A stretch of DNA of 64,000 nucleotides from Erpobdella octoculata (lineage: Eukaryota > Annelida > Clitellata > Hirudinida > Erpobdellidae), in the NCBI GenBank assembly GCA_963978895.1, contig OZ022242.1, positions 3,097,166 to 3,161,165 of the forward strand, given 5' to 3'. The position numbers and the translations under genes are program-made. Positions 19,193 through 29,549 of the stretch are shown here, one piece after another (position 1 is the stretch's first letter; every line of letters starts with the position of its first letter). The notes beneath the pieces are model-generated. The model had not been told where the DNA came from and made no database searches. It was given only the letters and a program-made list of their open reading frames with translations.

Positions 19193-20076
19193 CAGGGGCG
19201 TAGATAGGGGGGGCGGGGGGGGGGGCGAGCTGCCCCGGGCGCCATCTTGGGGGGCGCCGAAGAAGAAGATACAGTATATTCATGCTAGACTAATTCTCTC
19301 TCAAAGTTTGCGTAAGATGCAAGAAAAACAGTAGTTTCCTTCCTTGCATCAGGATGTCGTCCACAGTCTAGTTGTATATCTGCTGCTTCAGTCCATTTAG
19401 TTGTTCTGCAGCATCAAACTTGTTAGGTTCTTAGGAAAGGAGAGAGCCATGTCACTCATGTGTTTCATTTCAAACCCACCAGCCACAATCTAGGCACAGA
19501 TCTCCGGCTCAGGCAAGGTGGAACTTGGTGACCCCTTCATGCTCCAGCCACCAGTCATTTCACATCGTTGACGTAGAGCCAATGTTTTCAAAGCTGCTCT
19601 TGTTATCTAGAACGTCTGTGCCCTGTGCAGCACACCTCTTTTATGACATCAAGTTTATGACACACAGCCTAAGGACCATATTTAATTTCTTCAGTGTGTG
19701 CATTTATTGACATTTATTTATTACATTTATTCTCACTGAGTTTTGTGGATTTTTAAAAAATTTATTTCTGTTCTTTACGGTATTTTAAATAAAATTTTTG
19801 CTTGCCGCATTATTTTTTCAAATACTGATTGCGAAAAGATGGCGCCAAAACGCACGCATATAAACCTACACTTTTAGTTCTTAAGAGAACGGCAAAAGTA
19901 TGAACGAAGTAAACATCGAATCTTTTTCTCAACAAAAGTCAAATGATAAGAACAATAGGACACGTAACGTTTAACTTTAACTTCTTCATTGCAACGGGGG
20001 GGAGGCCCGGGGGCGCCGGGGGGGCGCAAAATTTATAGTTTCGCCCCGGGCGCCAAAAACCCTCGCTACGCCTCTG
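19193..20076. mobile_element. non-autonomous hAT element, 884 bp
   Basis: The left terminus CAGGGGCGTAGATAGGGG and the right terminus CCCTCGCTACGCCTCTG are imperfect inverted repeats. The element is flanked by a perfect 8-bp duplication TAACAATG (19185-19192 and 20077-20084), the hAT signature. G- and C-rich subterminal blocks contain GCCCCGGGCGCC at both ends. Interior frames are short and I recognise no transposase in them. Confidence 0.93.
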
Positions 20077-20214
20077 TAACAATGAAACCGACCCAAATTA
20101 TGTCACATTAGTTGTACTAAATTTCAGGTTTTGTTTATCATTGTTTATTTTTTGTTTATCATTGTTTATTGGGCATACAAAAACACATTAAAGAAACACA
20201 TAAAAATTGAAATA

Positions 20215-21060
20215 AAAGCATGCAACAAAAAATGAATGAGTAGTGCCCAAAAGGAACATCCGAAGAGATGAATCTCGCTTGAGGATGACCAGTGCAGATG
20301 AAACATTTACGAATAATAATAATACAGGTACATACAATACAATAAATTTAGAATGGTAAAATAACTGAAATAAATTACTAAGATGAACAAAATAACAAAA
20401 TTTAACATTTAATAATATACAATATACGTTCGAATCTGAGATTTAAGACGAGATTTAAATAATGAAAAGGACTCAGAGGACTGTATTGAAATAGGGATGA
20501 CTGAATATGTACGCGGACCTAAACATTTAATAGAGAAGGTTTTTAGTCTTGTGTTTGCAAATTCTGGACGGAAAAGATTAGATGATCGCAAAAAATGGGT
20601 ATGAATATCGGACGACTTTAAGAAGAAATCATGAAAGGATTGAGGTAGAGTAGAATTAGAATATTTATACATAAAAGAACCAATTTGAAACAGATTGACT
20701 TGATAAATGTTTAAAAGCTTATGTTCAGTAAATTTTGACTTACAAGAAGAAAGAGGATGTAAAAAAAAATATTACGGATGAGTCGTTTGAGCAAAATGTG
20801 TAAAGAAAGAAGACGAGTTGGGTAATTAGAAGCCCAAACAATATTGCAGTAAGAAATATAGGGAAAGACAAATGCATAATACAACATAATACAAGTTTTT
20901 GTGTCTATAAAACGACGTAATCTATACATAATTCCAATATACTTAGAAACTTTAGATTTAACATGCTTAATGTGATCAGTCCATATTAAATGTTGATCAA
21001 GAAACACACCTAAAAATCTATATGAGGTGAAGAAACACACCTAAAAATCTATATGAGGTG
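20215..21060 (-). pseudogene. LINE 3' portion, reverse transcriptase end
   Basis: Two minus-strand frames (21040-20711 and 20672-20409) encode the post-catalytic RT region (FLGVFLDQHLIWTDHIKHVK, then YYAFVFPYISYCNIVWA) and a carboxy-terminal part with LGPRTYSVIP. A frameshift lies near 20700. A 27-33 base piece (GAAACACACCTAAAAATCTA core) is duplicated in tandem at 21000-21060. Decayed non-LTR element. Confidence 0.8.
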
Positions 21061-23071
21061 AAAATTGATGATTTTATCCATTCATTTATTCTGATTTACA
21101 TAATAAGGTGCATAGAATTAATACAAATAAGGACATTTAACAAAGGCTGTTTAGTCATACAACATATGTAGCTTCTCAGGGGCTTGGCTATGGTTAAAGA
21201 CGTGTTGGAAAGATGTTTGATATACAATTTGTATAGTACAACGCAAAACTGAGAAAAAAATCTACTTAGTCTCGGCTAGTTTTTTTTCTAAAATTTCTTC
21301 TTTGTCACAAAAGAATGCTATCTGAAAACATCAAATGTGTTTTCACAGTGTACATATTTTATTTTCTACGTCCGAGAAAGTAATTTTAGAAACTTTCCCA
21401 TAGAGATCAGCTCTGCGATAAAATAAGCAAAAATATCCCAATAATAACGCGTAACAATAATAAAAAAAACCAGCTGATATCTCAATCTTTATATGGCGAT
21501 ATATTAAACTGCTTTTCATAGAAAGTTTTTCAAACCAATTATGTTGTTAAAGAGAATTTCCATAATAGCATTCAATACAACTTGTAAGCTAATGAATAAG
21601 ATAAGTAATGTAGCGTTGAGTCACAACAGTCAGTATTATTTTGGCTGAAACCCCTAATTTATTTTTCGAATATTGAAGTATTGAAGTATGGTTAGCGTAA
21701 GTACGTAAACGTATCCTGATTATAAAATGAAGAAAATATTGGAATTAACACACACAAGACAAAACAAAATTAGAGAAGCATATGATAATGACGACAACAA
21801 TTTTCTTCGTCATCGTAATTAAAAACATCTTTTGTTTACTATTCACTGGGTTAATATTTTTACGATACAATGTCGCTATGAAATTTATCAGCTGTCTTAA
21901 AAGCCAGAAGGTGCTATTTGGATTTGATTGACATTTATTGGAAGCCATCACTTCGGTTGCTCCTTTCATTTCTGTGCTTAAACGGCAAAATTTGAGATTT
22001 TTTCAGCTTATTTATATTATATCATTTCACTCCTAATAAAAGCTTTCTTGAGAGACGTTTTTGGTTCATAATGATGTCTTCCTTGTAAAAAATTTAATTT
22101 TAAACACTTTTTTCACAGAGTCAGAACATTTACTTGTTTAGTTGTTCTGTAGCGTAGCACTTCTACTTTAAAGTTATTTTTCATCAAAATTAATTTAATA
22201 ACTCTTTAAATGACGCCAATACCAAAAAAGTTAATTTTATAAACAAAAATGTGTTTCGTGGTTTCATTGCAGACTTTCGTCGACTCTAAATTTTTTGTGA
22301 AGAATTATTATGCACTAGTTACTACTAATTTTTGGAACAGACAAACTCCAAGGGTTTTTCAACGTGTTATTTGTGCAAAACATACAAAATGGAGTAAATG
22401 ACGTGCTTTATTGCTGCCAAATTAAAAACCAACGTTTAGTAAAAAACGATTTTTCAAATTCAATATTTTTACAAAGAGAAACGAATTGAGATTTGACAGA
22501 TCGAAAAGAAAAAATTGCCTAAAAAACTTTGTGAAAATAATATTTTACAAACTTTGATAAACTTCATACTGACAAAACATTTATTTAAGACAAAATTTTG
22601 TATATGCTAAAATAATGACAAGAGCAATAATTCATACAAATGCAACAATAAGTAAATAAAATTTGTAAAATAAATGAGCATTAATATATAACTGGAATAA
22701 CCTAAAGAGAACCTCTGAGCAAATTTCTGTCATTTCTTAGTTGCCGTTTAAAAATCAAATAAACCAAATAAAAAATGAAAAAAATACTCCAATAATGAAT
22801 AATTATCCTAGCTTTTCATCTATTAATTAGCCTAATTAATCAAAAATTGACAAAAAAGACTAAATTAATTTCGATCTAAGAAATTAGATTTATCATCTAT
22901 ACTTGATTGTTTCTTAATTTCTGAATTTTCTTGATTGTTTTTATGAGATCTGAAATAAAATTGCATCAGCTAAATTTAGTTCAAGGGAAATAAAGAAATT
23001 AATTTTTTTTTCAAGCATTTTTAATTCTTGTTATAATTTGTCATTTATTATGTAGTATGTTAAATAAAATC
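21061..23071. other. AT-rich DNA between LINE fragment and Ig gene 1
   Basis: No homology recognised. The interval probably holds the 3' untranslated region and flank of the minus-strand Ig gene. TTTGATATACAATTTGTA at about 21217 recurs near 26003, a possible trace of a dispersed repeat. Confidence 0.35.
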
Positions 23072-23204
23072 TTACTCTGACAAAAGACGCATTTCTTTAG
23101 AATCAGAAATTGTAGCTTCGTTCTTATTTAGCGTCGGCTTCGAATAAGCTCTTACCAAGATTGAATCTAATTGTTCAACTTTTCGGTGAGCACAAACATT
23201 TGAG
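23072..23204 (-). CDS. Ig gene 1, cytoplasmic tail exon
   Basis: Acceptor TTGTTTAG, then 44 codons ending at TAA. The tail is hydrophilic, with HRKVEQLDSILVRAYSKP and DSKEMRLLSE. It joins in phase 2 to the membrane exon. The sequence is unrelated by eye to the tail of copy 2. Too short for automatic ORF calls. Confidence 0.7.
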
Positions 23205-25933
23205 CTAAACAATATTTTGAAACTCAATTATAAAAAAATTATGTTTATGTATAAGTGTTACGTTGGACCATTCAGCTTGGAAACAAAATCGAAATAACAA
23301 TTAGGTCTATACTAAAAACACAACCAGTTAACAAAATGACAAACAATTAAACAATTAAAATTTTTATATAAAAATGTCATAAACACCTTTTAAAGCACAT
23401 ACAGAAAATTACTGCAATTATAACAATCACTGTAATTCCAAAAGATATCGACAAAACACAGAGAGCTACTACAAGGTCTGCATATCTCTTCGAGCTTTCC
23501 AAATCTGAAGAAAAACCGCTTATCAAATTGTAATGAATAACTTAAGACTTAAATTATTATTATTATTACGTCGTCAAATAGCAGGGCCAACGGCCACTTA
23601 CACCATTTGGATAGCAATATAAACAAAACAAAAATGTGATTGTGCATTCGAACAAAAAGAAAACAAAAGTAGAAGAAAAAGAAACAAGAAAGAAGTGACG
23701 TGACGGTTCAACCTCAGAGTTCAAGCTACGAAACAAAGGCGATGAGCAATTGAGAATGCCATGTAAGGAGACGCAAAATTACGGTTTAAGCCACAAAACA
23801 AAGGCGAGGAGCAATTGAGAATGAATGTAGGGTAGATTAATCAGGAATAATTCCCCAGATGTTTCCACTGTAATGCCCAGAAAAAAGAAGAAACTCTGTA
23901 GATATGAGAAGTTCGGTGTTGTTGACCTCCATCTCCGACAGGATTGTTAGCTGTTGACGAGAAACCTGGCTAAGTTGTGGGAGGAGACAGGACTTGAAAC
24001 GGGAAAAGGTTGAAGAGTTTATAATTTCAGGTGGGAGCGAGTTCCATGGGTTTATCACTCTATTTGTAAAGAAATGTTTCCTGATGTCTCTAGAACACTT
24101 CTCCCGCCGCAGACGAAGTGAGTGGCCACGAGTGCGTGTACTCTGGGTAAGTTCTGGGAAGCCTGCAATTTCACAGTTGGCAAAACCATGTATGATATTG
24201 TAACAAAAACAGAGGTCATTGATCAAGCGGCGATGCTCCAGAGACATGAGCCCAAGACGTTTGAGTCGGATATTGTACGGTAATTTTCTTAGGTCGGGAA
24301 AAGCCCTTGTGAAATATCTTTGTGTGCGTTCGATCTTGTTTATATCTTGTTTATAAAGAGGGCTCCAGATGGGGGAGCAATACTCTAAGATAGGACGGGC
24401 ATAGATGGTATATGCTCTTGTGTGAAGATTGTGGTCTCTTGAACGAAAGCATTTGAGGATAAGACGTATCCTGGTGAGAGCTCTATGGACAATATAGTCG
24501 ATATGTGACCTAGATGTTTGTTTGTTGTTAATGAATACTCCGAGGTCGCGGATGGTATCAATAGATGATATCTTTTGCAAGCCGATTGAGTATGTAGAAA
24601 CTGGAGCTTTACAATGAGATCCTCTGATGGGGCAGTGGAAACATTTTTCGGGGGCTAGTTGAAGTTGCCACGTTTCACTCCACAGCACTAATTTGTTAAT
24701 GGCTAACTGTAATGATACATTGTCAGGAGGTAATGATGAGTACAATTTGATACTTAGAAGTTAACAATGTCATTAAAAATCGGGTTAGTAAAATTTACCT
24801 TCGTTAACAATTTCTAATTTCAATGCAGGACAATGACATTTTCTAAATGAATTCAATTTACAAATTGCAAAACAGGTATAAATTCCAGCTGATTTTATAC
24901 CATGGGCAGACAGGATAGCACTATTATTTTTTGTAATTGATGAACCATCCTGCCAAACATAAGAACATTGGAGATTTTTACTTTGGTTGTCAGAACAGTT
25001 AACATCATGAAGGTTATTAATATTCATTTGAATTTTTTCTATTGGTTTAAAGTCTACAAAAAAAAAACAAACTGATTGAAATTTTGTTAAGACTGAATCA
25101 AATTCAAAAATCAATTTAAATACTGCTGACGTTTTATTTCACAGCTTTCACTAAAACCATAGTTATTGTAATATTTTATTATGTTAATTAGTCATAATTC
25201 AACTAACATAACACTTTAAGCCTTGGCAGACTGCATGGTTTGATGTGAGGCATATTTTTAACATGACACTTGAAAGACAACTCATTCATATCAGATGATA
25301 CTTCTAACTCATCTTTCATCTCAATTGTTGTAGTATTGTAAAACTGTCCATCAATAATTTCTTCATAAACATTTTTTTCATTTTTGTCCTCTGCAGTCCA
25401 ACTGAACTGTAATTTAGGATCAGATTCGCCAGCAAAGGAGAATTTGCAAGTTTTCTTCAATATTTCTGGTTTTATTTTGTCACACGTGTTTTCGCCAATC
25501 ATAGGACGATCTTGTTTCATATTTGACAAACATTCCAAATCTTTAAAATATAAATATATAGAAATAATTTTTTCATAAAACTAAATGTAATAAATTATGA
25601 AAAACCAACAATTTTTACCTCCAACAACAAGTTCTACAACTGCAGTAACAACAGGATTCTCTCCAAGATCTGCAGATGTTCTACACAAGTACTTTCCAGC
25701 CCTATCTTTAGATGCACTAATCAATGTAAGATTGCAGAATATTTCATTGGAATTACAAGAAGCTCTGTATCTCTCGTGAATGTCATTTTGAAAAAGATCA
25801 TAAACAATTGATTCCTCGTTACTTCCAACTGGAATAAAACTCCATCTGACATACGGGATGTTATTGATATCATGTTTGCATAAAAGTTCCACCGATGAAC
25901 CAGTGTTGATTACAACAAATTTTGTTCCAGGAT
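23072..25933 (-). CDS. immunoglobulin-superfamily receptor, copy 1 (partial 5')
   Basis: Five minus-strand exons: 25933-25619, 25540-25208, 25053-24799, 23504-23387 and 23204-23072. All splice in phase 1 between Ig exons and give a continuous frame of 384 codons including the stop. Three Ig-like domains, one exon each, are followed by a hydrophobic helix and a short cytoplasmic tail: a type I membrane protein topology. The signal-peptide exon is not seen; the sequence upstream is taken up by transposon fragments from about 26040. A LINE fragment occupies the third intron. The copy at 56-58 kb matches exon for exon. A recognition or immune role is plausible from the architecture but not shown by the sequence. 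Confidence 0.85.
23387..23504 (-). CDS. Ig gene 1, transmembrane exon
   Basis: 118 bases. Encodes YADLVVALCVLSISFGITVI followed by VIIAVIFCMCFK, a strong membrane helix with a Lys stop-transfer. Donor AAAAG|GTGTTT. Same length and phase as 56618-56735. Confidence 0.85.
23552..24770 (-). pseudogene. LINE fragment inserted in Ig gene 1 intron
   Basis: A 302-codon minus-strand frame (24745-23837) encodes the region after the RT catalytic motif: IRDLGVFINNKQTSRSHIDY, then ARPILEYCSPIWSP and NPWNSLPPEIINSSTFSRFK. This is typical of CR1/jockey-type LINEs. The 3' end carries an (AAT)n tail near 23556-23570. It is 5'-truncated, as LINE copies often are, and sits in the same orientation as the Ig gene. 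Confidence 0.9.
24799..25053 (-). CDS. Ig gene 1, third Ig exon
   Basis: 255 bases, phase 1 to 1. Includes NLHDVNCSDNQSKNLQCSYV and GIKSAGIYTCFAICKLNSF, giving the Cys...Tyr-x-Cys pattern of an Ig fold with extra cysteines. Acceptor after a T-run (TTTTTGTAG), donor GAAG|GTAAAT. Confidence 0.85.
25208..25540 (-). CDS. Ig gene 1, second Ig exon
   Basis: 333 bases. Encodes KTCKFSFAGESDPKLQFSW then LSFKCHVKNMPHIKPC, the B-strand Cys, core Trp and F-strand Cys of an Ig-like domain. I place the donor at T|GTTAGT because it gives phase 1, and the homologous T|GTTGGT exists in copy 2; a nearer AAA|GTGTTA would break the frame. Confidence 0.8.
25619..25933 (-). CDS. Ig gene 1, first Ig exon (V-like)
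   Basis: 315 bases, phase 1 to 1. Encodes SSVELLCKHDINNIPYVRWS, then ISASKDRAGKYLCRTSADLG; Cys-Trp-(D-x-A-G-x-Y-x-C) is the V/I-set signature. Acceptor GCTGACAG, donor GGAG|GTAAAA. Confidence 0.88.
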
Positions 25934-26039
25934 CTGTCAGCAAAAATAAACATACATTTGCTCATTATGATATTTATTGATAACTTTTTTTAAAGAAAAT
26001 TTGTTTGATATACAATTTGTAAACGCGTTTGCTTTCCCA

Positions 26040-26100
26040 CAGTGGCGTAGCAGGCTGAACTTGAGTCTTTGTTTTTACACATCACTATTCATTTTAGTTT
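26040..26100 (+). mobile_element. possible hAT left terminus
   Basis: CAGTGGCGTAGCAGG at 26040 matches the CAGNGGCGTA terminus of the other hAT copies here. No partner end or target duplication was found; PLE DNA follows directly. Confidence 0.35.
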
Positions 26101-26290
26101 GTTTATAATCGCCCTGATGATGACAAAATGTCGAAACTGGCCAGTTGGCGATTTAAATAAAAGATGAGCATTAATAGTCGTAGTCTTTTTGTAGTTAAAA
26201 AACGCAGCCTAGAAGTGTTTTGCAAAAAATTCGTCAACCTAAAATGGAGAGTTGTATTTAATAGAGCATGTTTAGAAGAAAATATATATA
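26101..26290 (+). mobile_element. Penelope-like element 5' fragment A
   Basis: Begins with a hammerhead-ribozyme fold (26107-26153), then the start of a PLE coding region (WRVVFNRACLEENI, comparable to AKCATFFNRVCLKEHI in the PLE at 61.1 kb). It ends at a TA-rich junction with fragment B in the opposite orientation. Confidence 0.75.
26107..26153 (+). ncRNA. hammerhead ribozyme, type I fold (PLE)
   Basis: Stem I AATCGCC (26107-26113) pairs with GGCGATT (26147-26153). Core CTGATGA at 26114-26120. Stem II GACA/TGTC after a bulged T. GAA at 26133-26135, then a self-complementary stem III ACTGGCCAGT (26136-26145) and T at the cleavage position 26146. PLEs are known to carry hammerheads in their terminal repeats. 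The short palindromic stem III suggests activity as a dimer. Confidence 0.85.
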
Positions 26291-27520
26291 TATATTTATT
26301 TCGAGCGTAGTTTGGCGTTATATTTTCTTTTAAACACACTCCGTTGAAAACTATGGCCCACTTGGCGTTTATCAATTTTTTTATGGTGCCCTCGATTTTG
26401 CGGTAGTTGAAAGACGTGAGACTTGTTTTAGAAGTTTTATTAGGCTTACTGCAGTTTCGGAAATCCTTTTCCATCTTCAGAGCCGAAAGTAATAAACAAA
26501 AAGTCAACGTAAAATAAGAAACGGGCGACGAATCAAAACAAGTTAAATTAAATTAAATTAGAGTTCGAAACAAATTAAATTAAATTCCATTAGAGTGCAG
26601 AAAACGAGATTACTTTAAATTAAGTAAACGAGTGAGCGCTAAAGCATGAACGCGACAACTGAAAGGTGAGATAGCTGGACAAGGTGAATAGCTGTAGTTG
26701 TAGGTGTGTGTATGAATATAGGAAGGGGAGATAGTGTACGAGAAACGATAGAATTGGTGGAATTTATAGGTGTACAAGGTGTATGGCGCGGGTGGTGTAC
26801 GAATTAATGAAGTATAAATAGGAGAAAGTAACAGTATGTGTGTGGTAAGAAATAATGTTTTATTTGTGTCGATTACGACGCGAAGTAATGTTAGGGTTAT
26901 TAATAATGTCAGAAGAGATATGTGTATTAGGAGAGCTTGTGTTCGCGGAAACGAGTGAATAATCGACAATAAATTGAGTGGTAGTTTGTTCGGTGGAAGT
27001 GAAAAGTGAAGAGATATCGACGATCGTGGGGTCGGATGAGTATTCGACGATGCATTGAGTGATAGTATGGTCAGGGGGAGTGGAAAGTGAAGAGATAGCG
27101 ACGATCGTGGCGTCAGGGTCAGAAGCAGGTGTCGGAGGGTGCGAAGGAAGCGTGGTGGGAAGCTGCGGAGGAAGACAAGATGTGGTGGTAGAAGCAATAC
27201 TTGGTTCGAGTGTGGAAGTTTGGTTGGTATCAATGGGTGGGTGTTCTGTGGTCGAACTCGGTTTAGGCTCGCGTAGACTGTAGCCATGAAGTGAAGGGAC
27301 CGAGTTGAGAACAGTACGTGAAGATGTAGAACTAGAGTGTGTGTTCGATGGATGTGGAGTTGCGTGTCCGTTGCCGTGACGAAACAATTGCAATGTCTGG
27401 TCGAAGTTTTCGTCTTGGACGTTCATCGTGGGTTTTATCTGCAATATGTATAGAGCTTCGAGAATCTTCAATCGAACGGGATCGCCAGAGTACGTAAGCA
27501 CGCTAGTATTTGAATCAGTA
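26291..27520 (-). mobile_element. Penelope-like element fragment B, inverted
   Basis: In minus-strand reading: the end of the endonuclease region (TYSGDPVRLKILEALYI, then PTMNVQDENFDQTLQLF), a long Pro/Thr/Ser-rich tail and 3' region, a hammerhead (26484-26443), and the start of the next PLE unit (INAKWAIVFNGVCLKENITP). It is an inverted duplicate of the 3' part of fragment C (28685-29508) and retains about 360 bases that C lacks. It joins C back to back near 27520. Confidence 0.85.
26443..26484 (-). ncRNA. hammerhead ribozyme (PLE fragment B)
   Basis: Reverse complement of the fold described at 29351-29392: GGCT/AGCC stem I, CTGAAGA core, GGAAA/TTTCC stem II, GAA and ACTGCAGT stem III. No base changes seen against the plus-strand copy. 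Confidence 0.85.
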
Positions 27521-27524
27521 ATGT

Positions 27525-29507
27525 TTCAGAATTCGTCGATCTTGTCCGCGACTGCAACCATACCTCCGGTTTCATAGCAACCATGGACGTCGTGAACCTG
27601 TTCACAAACGTTCCAGTCACCCGTACAATCAACATCATCTTACGCTACGTGTACGGCCACGCTACTCTCGAACCACCACTTCTCAGTAAAACAACCCTCA
27701 CTCAACTTCTCGAAATATGCACCACTGCCGTATCGTTTAGACACCCAAATGGCGACCTTTACGTTCAGACCGACGGCGTCGCCATGGGATCACCACTCGG
27801 TCCCACGTTCGCCCAGTTCTACATGGGTCACTTGGAAAACGTCATCTTCAGTACCCATCTTAAAAGACCCTACATGTACGCGCGTTACGTTGACGACATT
27901 TTCATCATGGTCGACGATTTAAGCGATCTTAATCAGTTGAAGATCGCCCTCGAAGCTAACAGCGTACTCCAATTTACCTATCAACTCTGCGACATAAAAA
28001 ACCAGCTTCCCTTTCTCGATATTCTCGTCTCTCAAATCGAAAGTCGGCTACAATTAGACGTCTACACTAAACCCACCTCTGGTGTCACTACATTAAACGG
28101 CGACGGGTTCTGCCCCGAGCGCTACAAAAAAAGCACTATACTATCCTATCTACATCGAGCGTACAAGGTATCCGAGGATTGGGTCCACTTTCATCACGAA
28201 CTTCATAAAATCAAACAGTTATTGATCAATAACAACTTTTCCCAAAATCTCGTTGATAACACCGTCAACACCTTTCTCAACAAGAAACACCGCCTCACAA
28301 ACCTGCCCGACTCACCAAAACCCAGAATCGTCCCTTTATACTATCGCGCTCAAATGCATCACAACTACAAAATCGATGAATCTATTCTACGAGATATAAT
28401 TCGTCGTCACGTTTCCATCATCGACACTTCTCACCTTCTTCAATTTCGCATCTACTACAAAAGTTTCAAAACCCACAACCTAGTTGCACCAAACAACCTG
28501 CTACGCCATAACCTTCTCAAAAAAACTAACGTCGTCTACCAGTTTCGCTGCCCACTTCACCACGAATCTACAACTTCATATGTGAGCCACACTAGAACTA
28601 CTTTATCTCGCCGACTTACCATGCACGTACAGGGTGGGAATATTCATTCCCACTTCATCAACGACCACGCCATTCCACTTACCAGAAACATTACTGATTC
28701 AAATACTAGCGTGCTTACGTACTCTGACGATCGTCGCTATCTCTTCACTTTCCACTCCCCCTGACCATACTACCACTCAATGCATCGTCGAATACTCATC
28801 CGACCCCACGATCGTCGATATCTCTTCACTTTTCACTTCCACCGAACAAACTACCACTCAATTTATTGTCGATTATTCACTCGTTTCCGCGAACACAAGC
28901 TCTCCTAATACACATATCTCTTCTGACATTATTAATAACCCTAACATTACTTCGCGTCGTAATCGACACAAATAAAACATTATTTCTTACCACACACATA
29001 CTGTTACTTTCTCCTATTTATACTTCATTAATTCGTACACCACCCGCGCCATACACCTTGTACACCTATAAATTCCACCAATTCTATCGTTTCTCGTACA
29101 CTATCTCCCCTTCCTATATTCATACACACACCTACAACTACAGCTATTCACCTTGTCCAGCTATCTCACCTTTCAGTTGTCGCGTTCATGCTTTAGCGCT
29201 CACTCGTTTACTTAATTTAAAGTAATCTCGTTTTCTGCACTCTAATGGAATTTAATTTAATTTGTTTCGAACTCTAATTTAATTTAATTTAACTTGTTTT
29301 GATTCGTCGCCCGTTTCTTATTTTACGTTGACTTTTTGTTTATTACTTTCGGCTCTGAAGATGGAAAAGGATTTCCGAAACTGCAGTAAGCCTAATAAAA
29401 CATCTAAAACAAGTCTCACGTCTTTCAACTACCGCAAAATCGAGGGCACCATAAAAAAATTGATAAACGCCAAGTGGGCCATAGTTTTCAACGGAGTGTG
29501 TTTAAAA

Positions 29508-29508
<1 letters not shown>
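27525..29508 (+). mobile_element. Penelope-like element fragment C (RT and endonuclease)
   Basis: The coding frame is open from about 27532 to 28764 (M at 27583). RT motifs: LFTNVPV, GVAMGSPLGPTFAQFYMGH and RYVDDIFIM (catalytic Asp pair). Endonuclease: VVYQFRCPLHH...SHTRTTLSRRL, a GIY-YIG-type domain in which the usual IGHTR reads VSHTR. The frame shifts after VLTYS at about 28722 because an internal deletion removes the conserved carboxy-terminal segment kept in B. 5'-truncated relative to the full PLE at 61.1-63.7 kb. Non-functional. Confidence 0.9.
29351..29392 (+). ncRNA. hammerhead ribozyme (PLE fragment C terminal repeat)
   Basis: Stem I GGCT (29351-29354) with AGCC (29389-29392); CTGAAGA core; bulged T; stem II GGAAA (29363-29367) with TTTCC (29372-29376); GAA; palindromic stem III ACTGCAGT (29380-29387); A at the cleavage position 29388. 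Confidence 0.85.

Positions 29509-29546
<38 letters not shown>
29509..29546. repeat. (TA)n tract at PLE/Helitron junction
   Basis: Pure TA dinucleotides. A PLE fragment ends on its left and a Helitron 5' end begins on its right. Confidence 0.9.

Positions 29547-29549
<3 letters not shown>

Noticed and set aside
26610..27287. Ser/Thr/Pro-rich secreted protein
   Set aside because: It lies in the 3' part of PLE fragment B and is mirrored exactly in fragment C; it is PLE sequence read in another frame.
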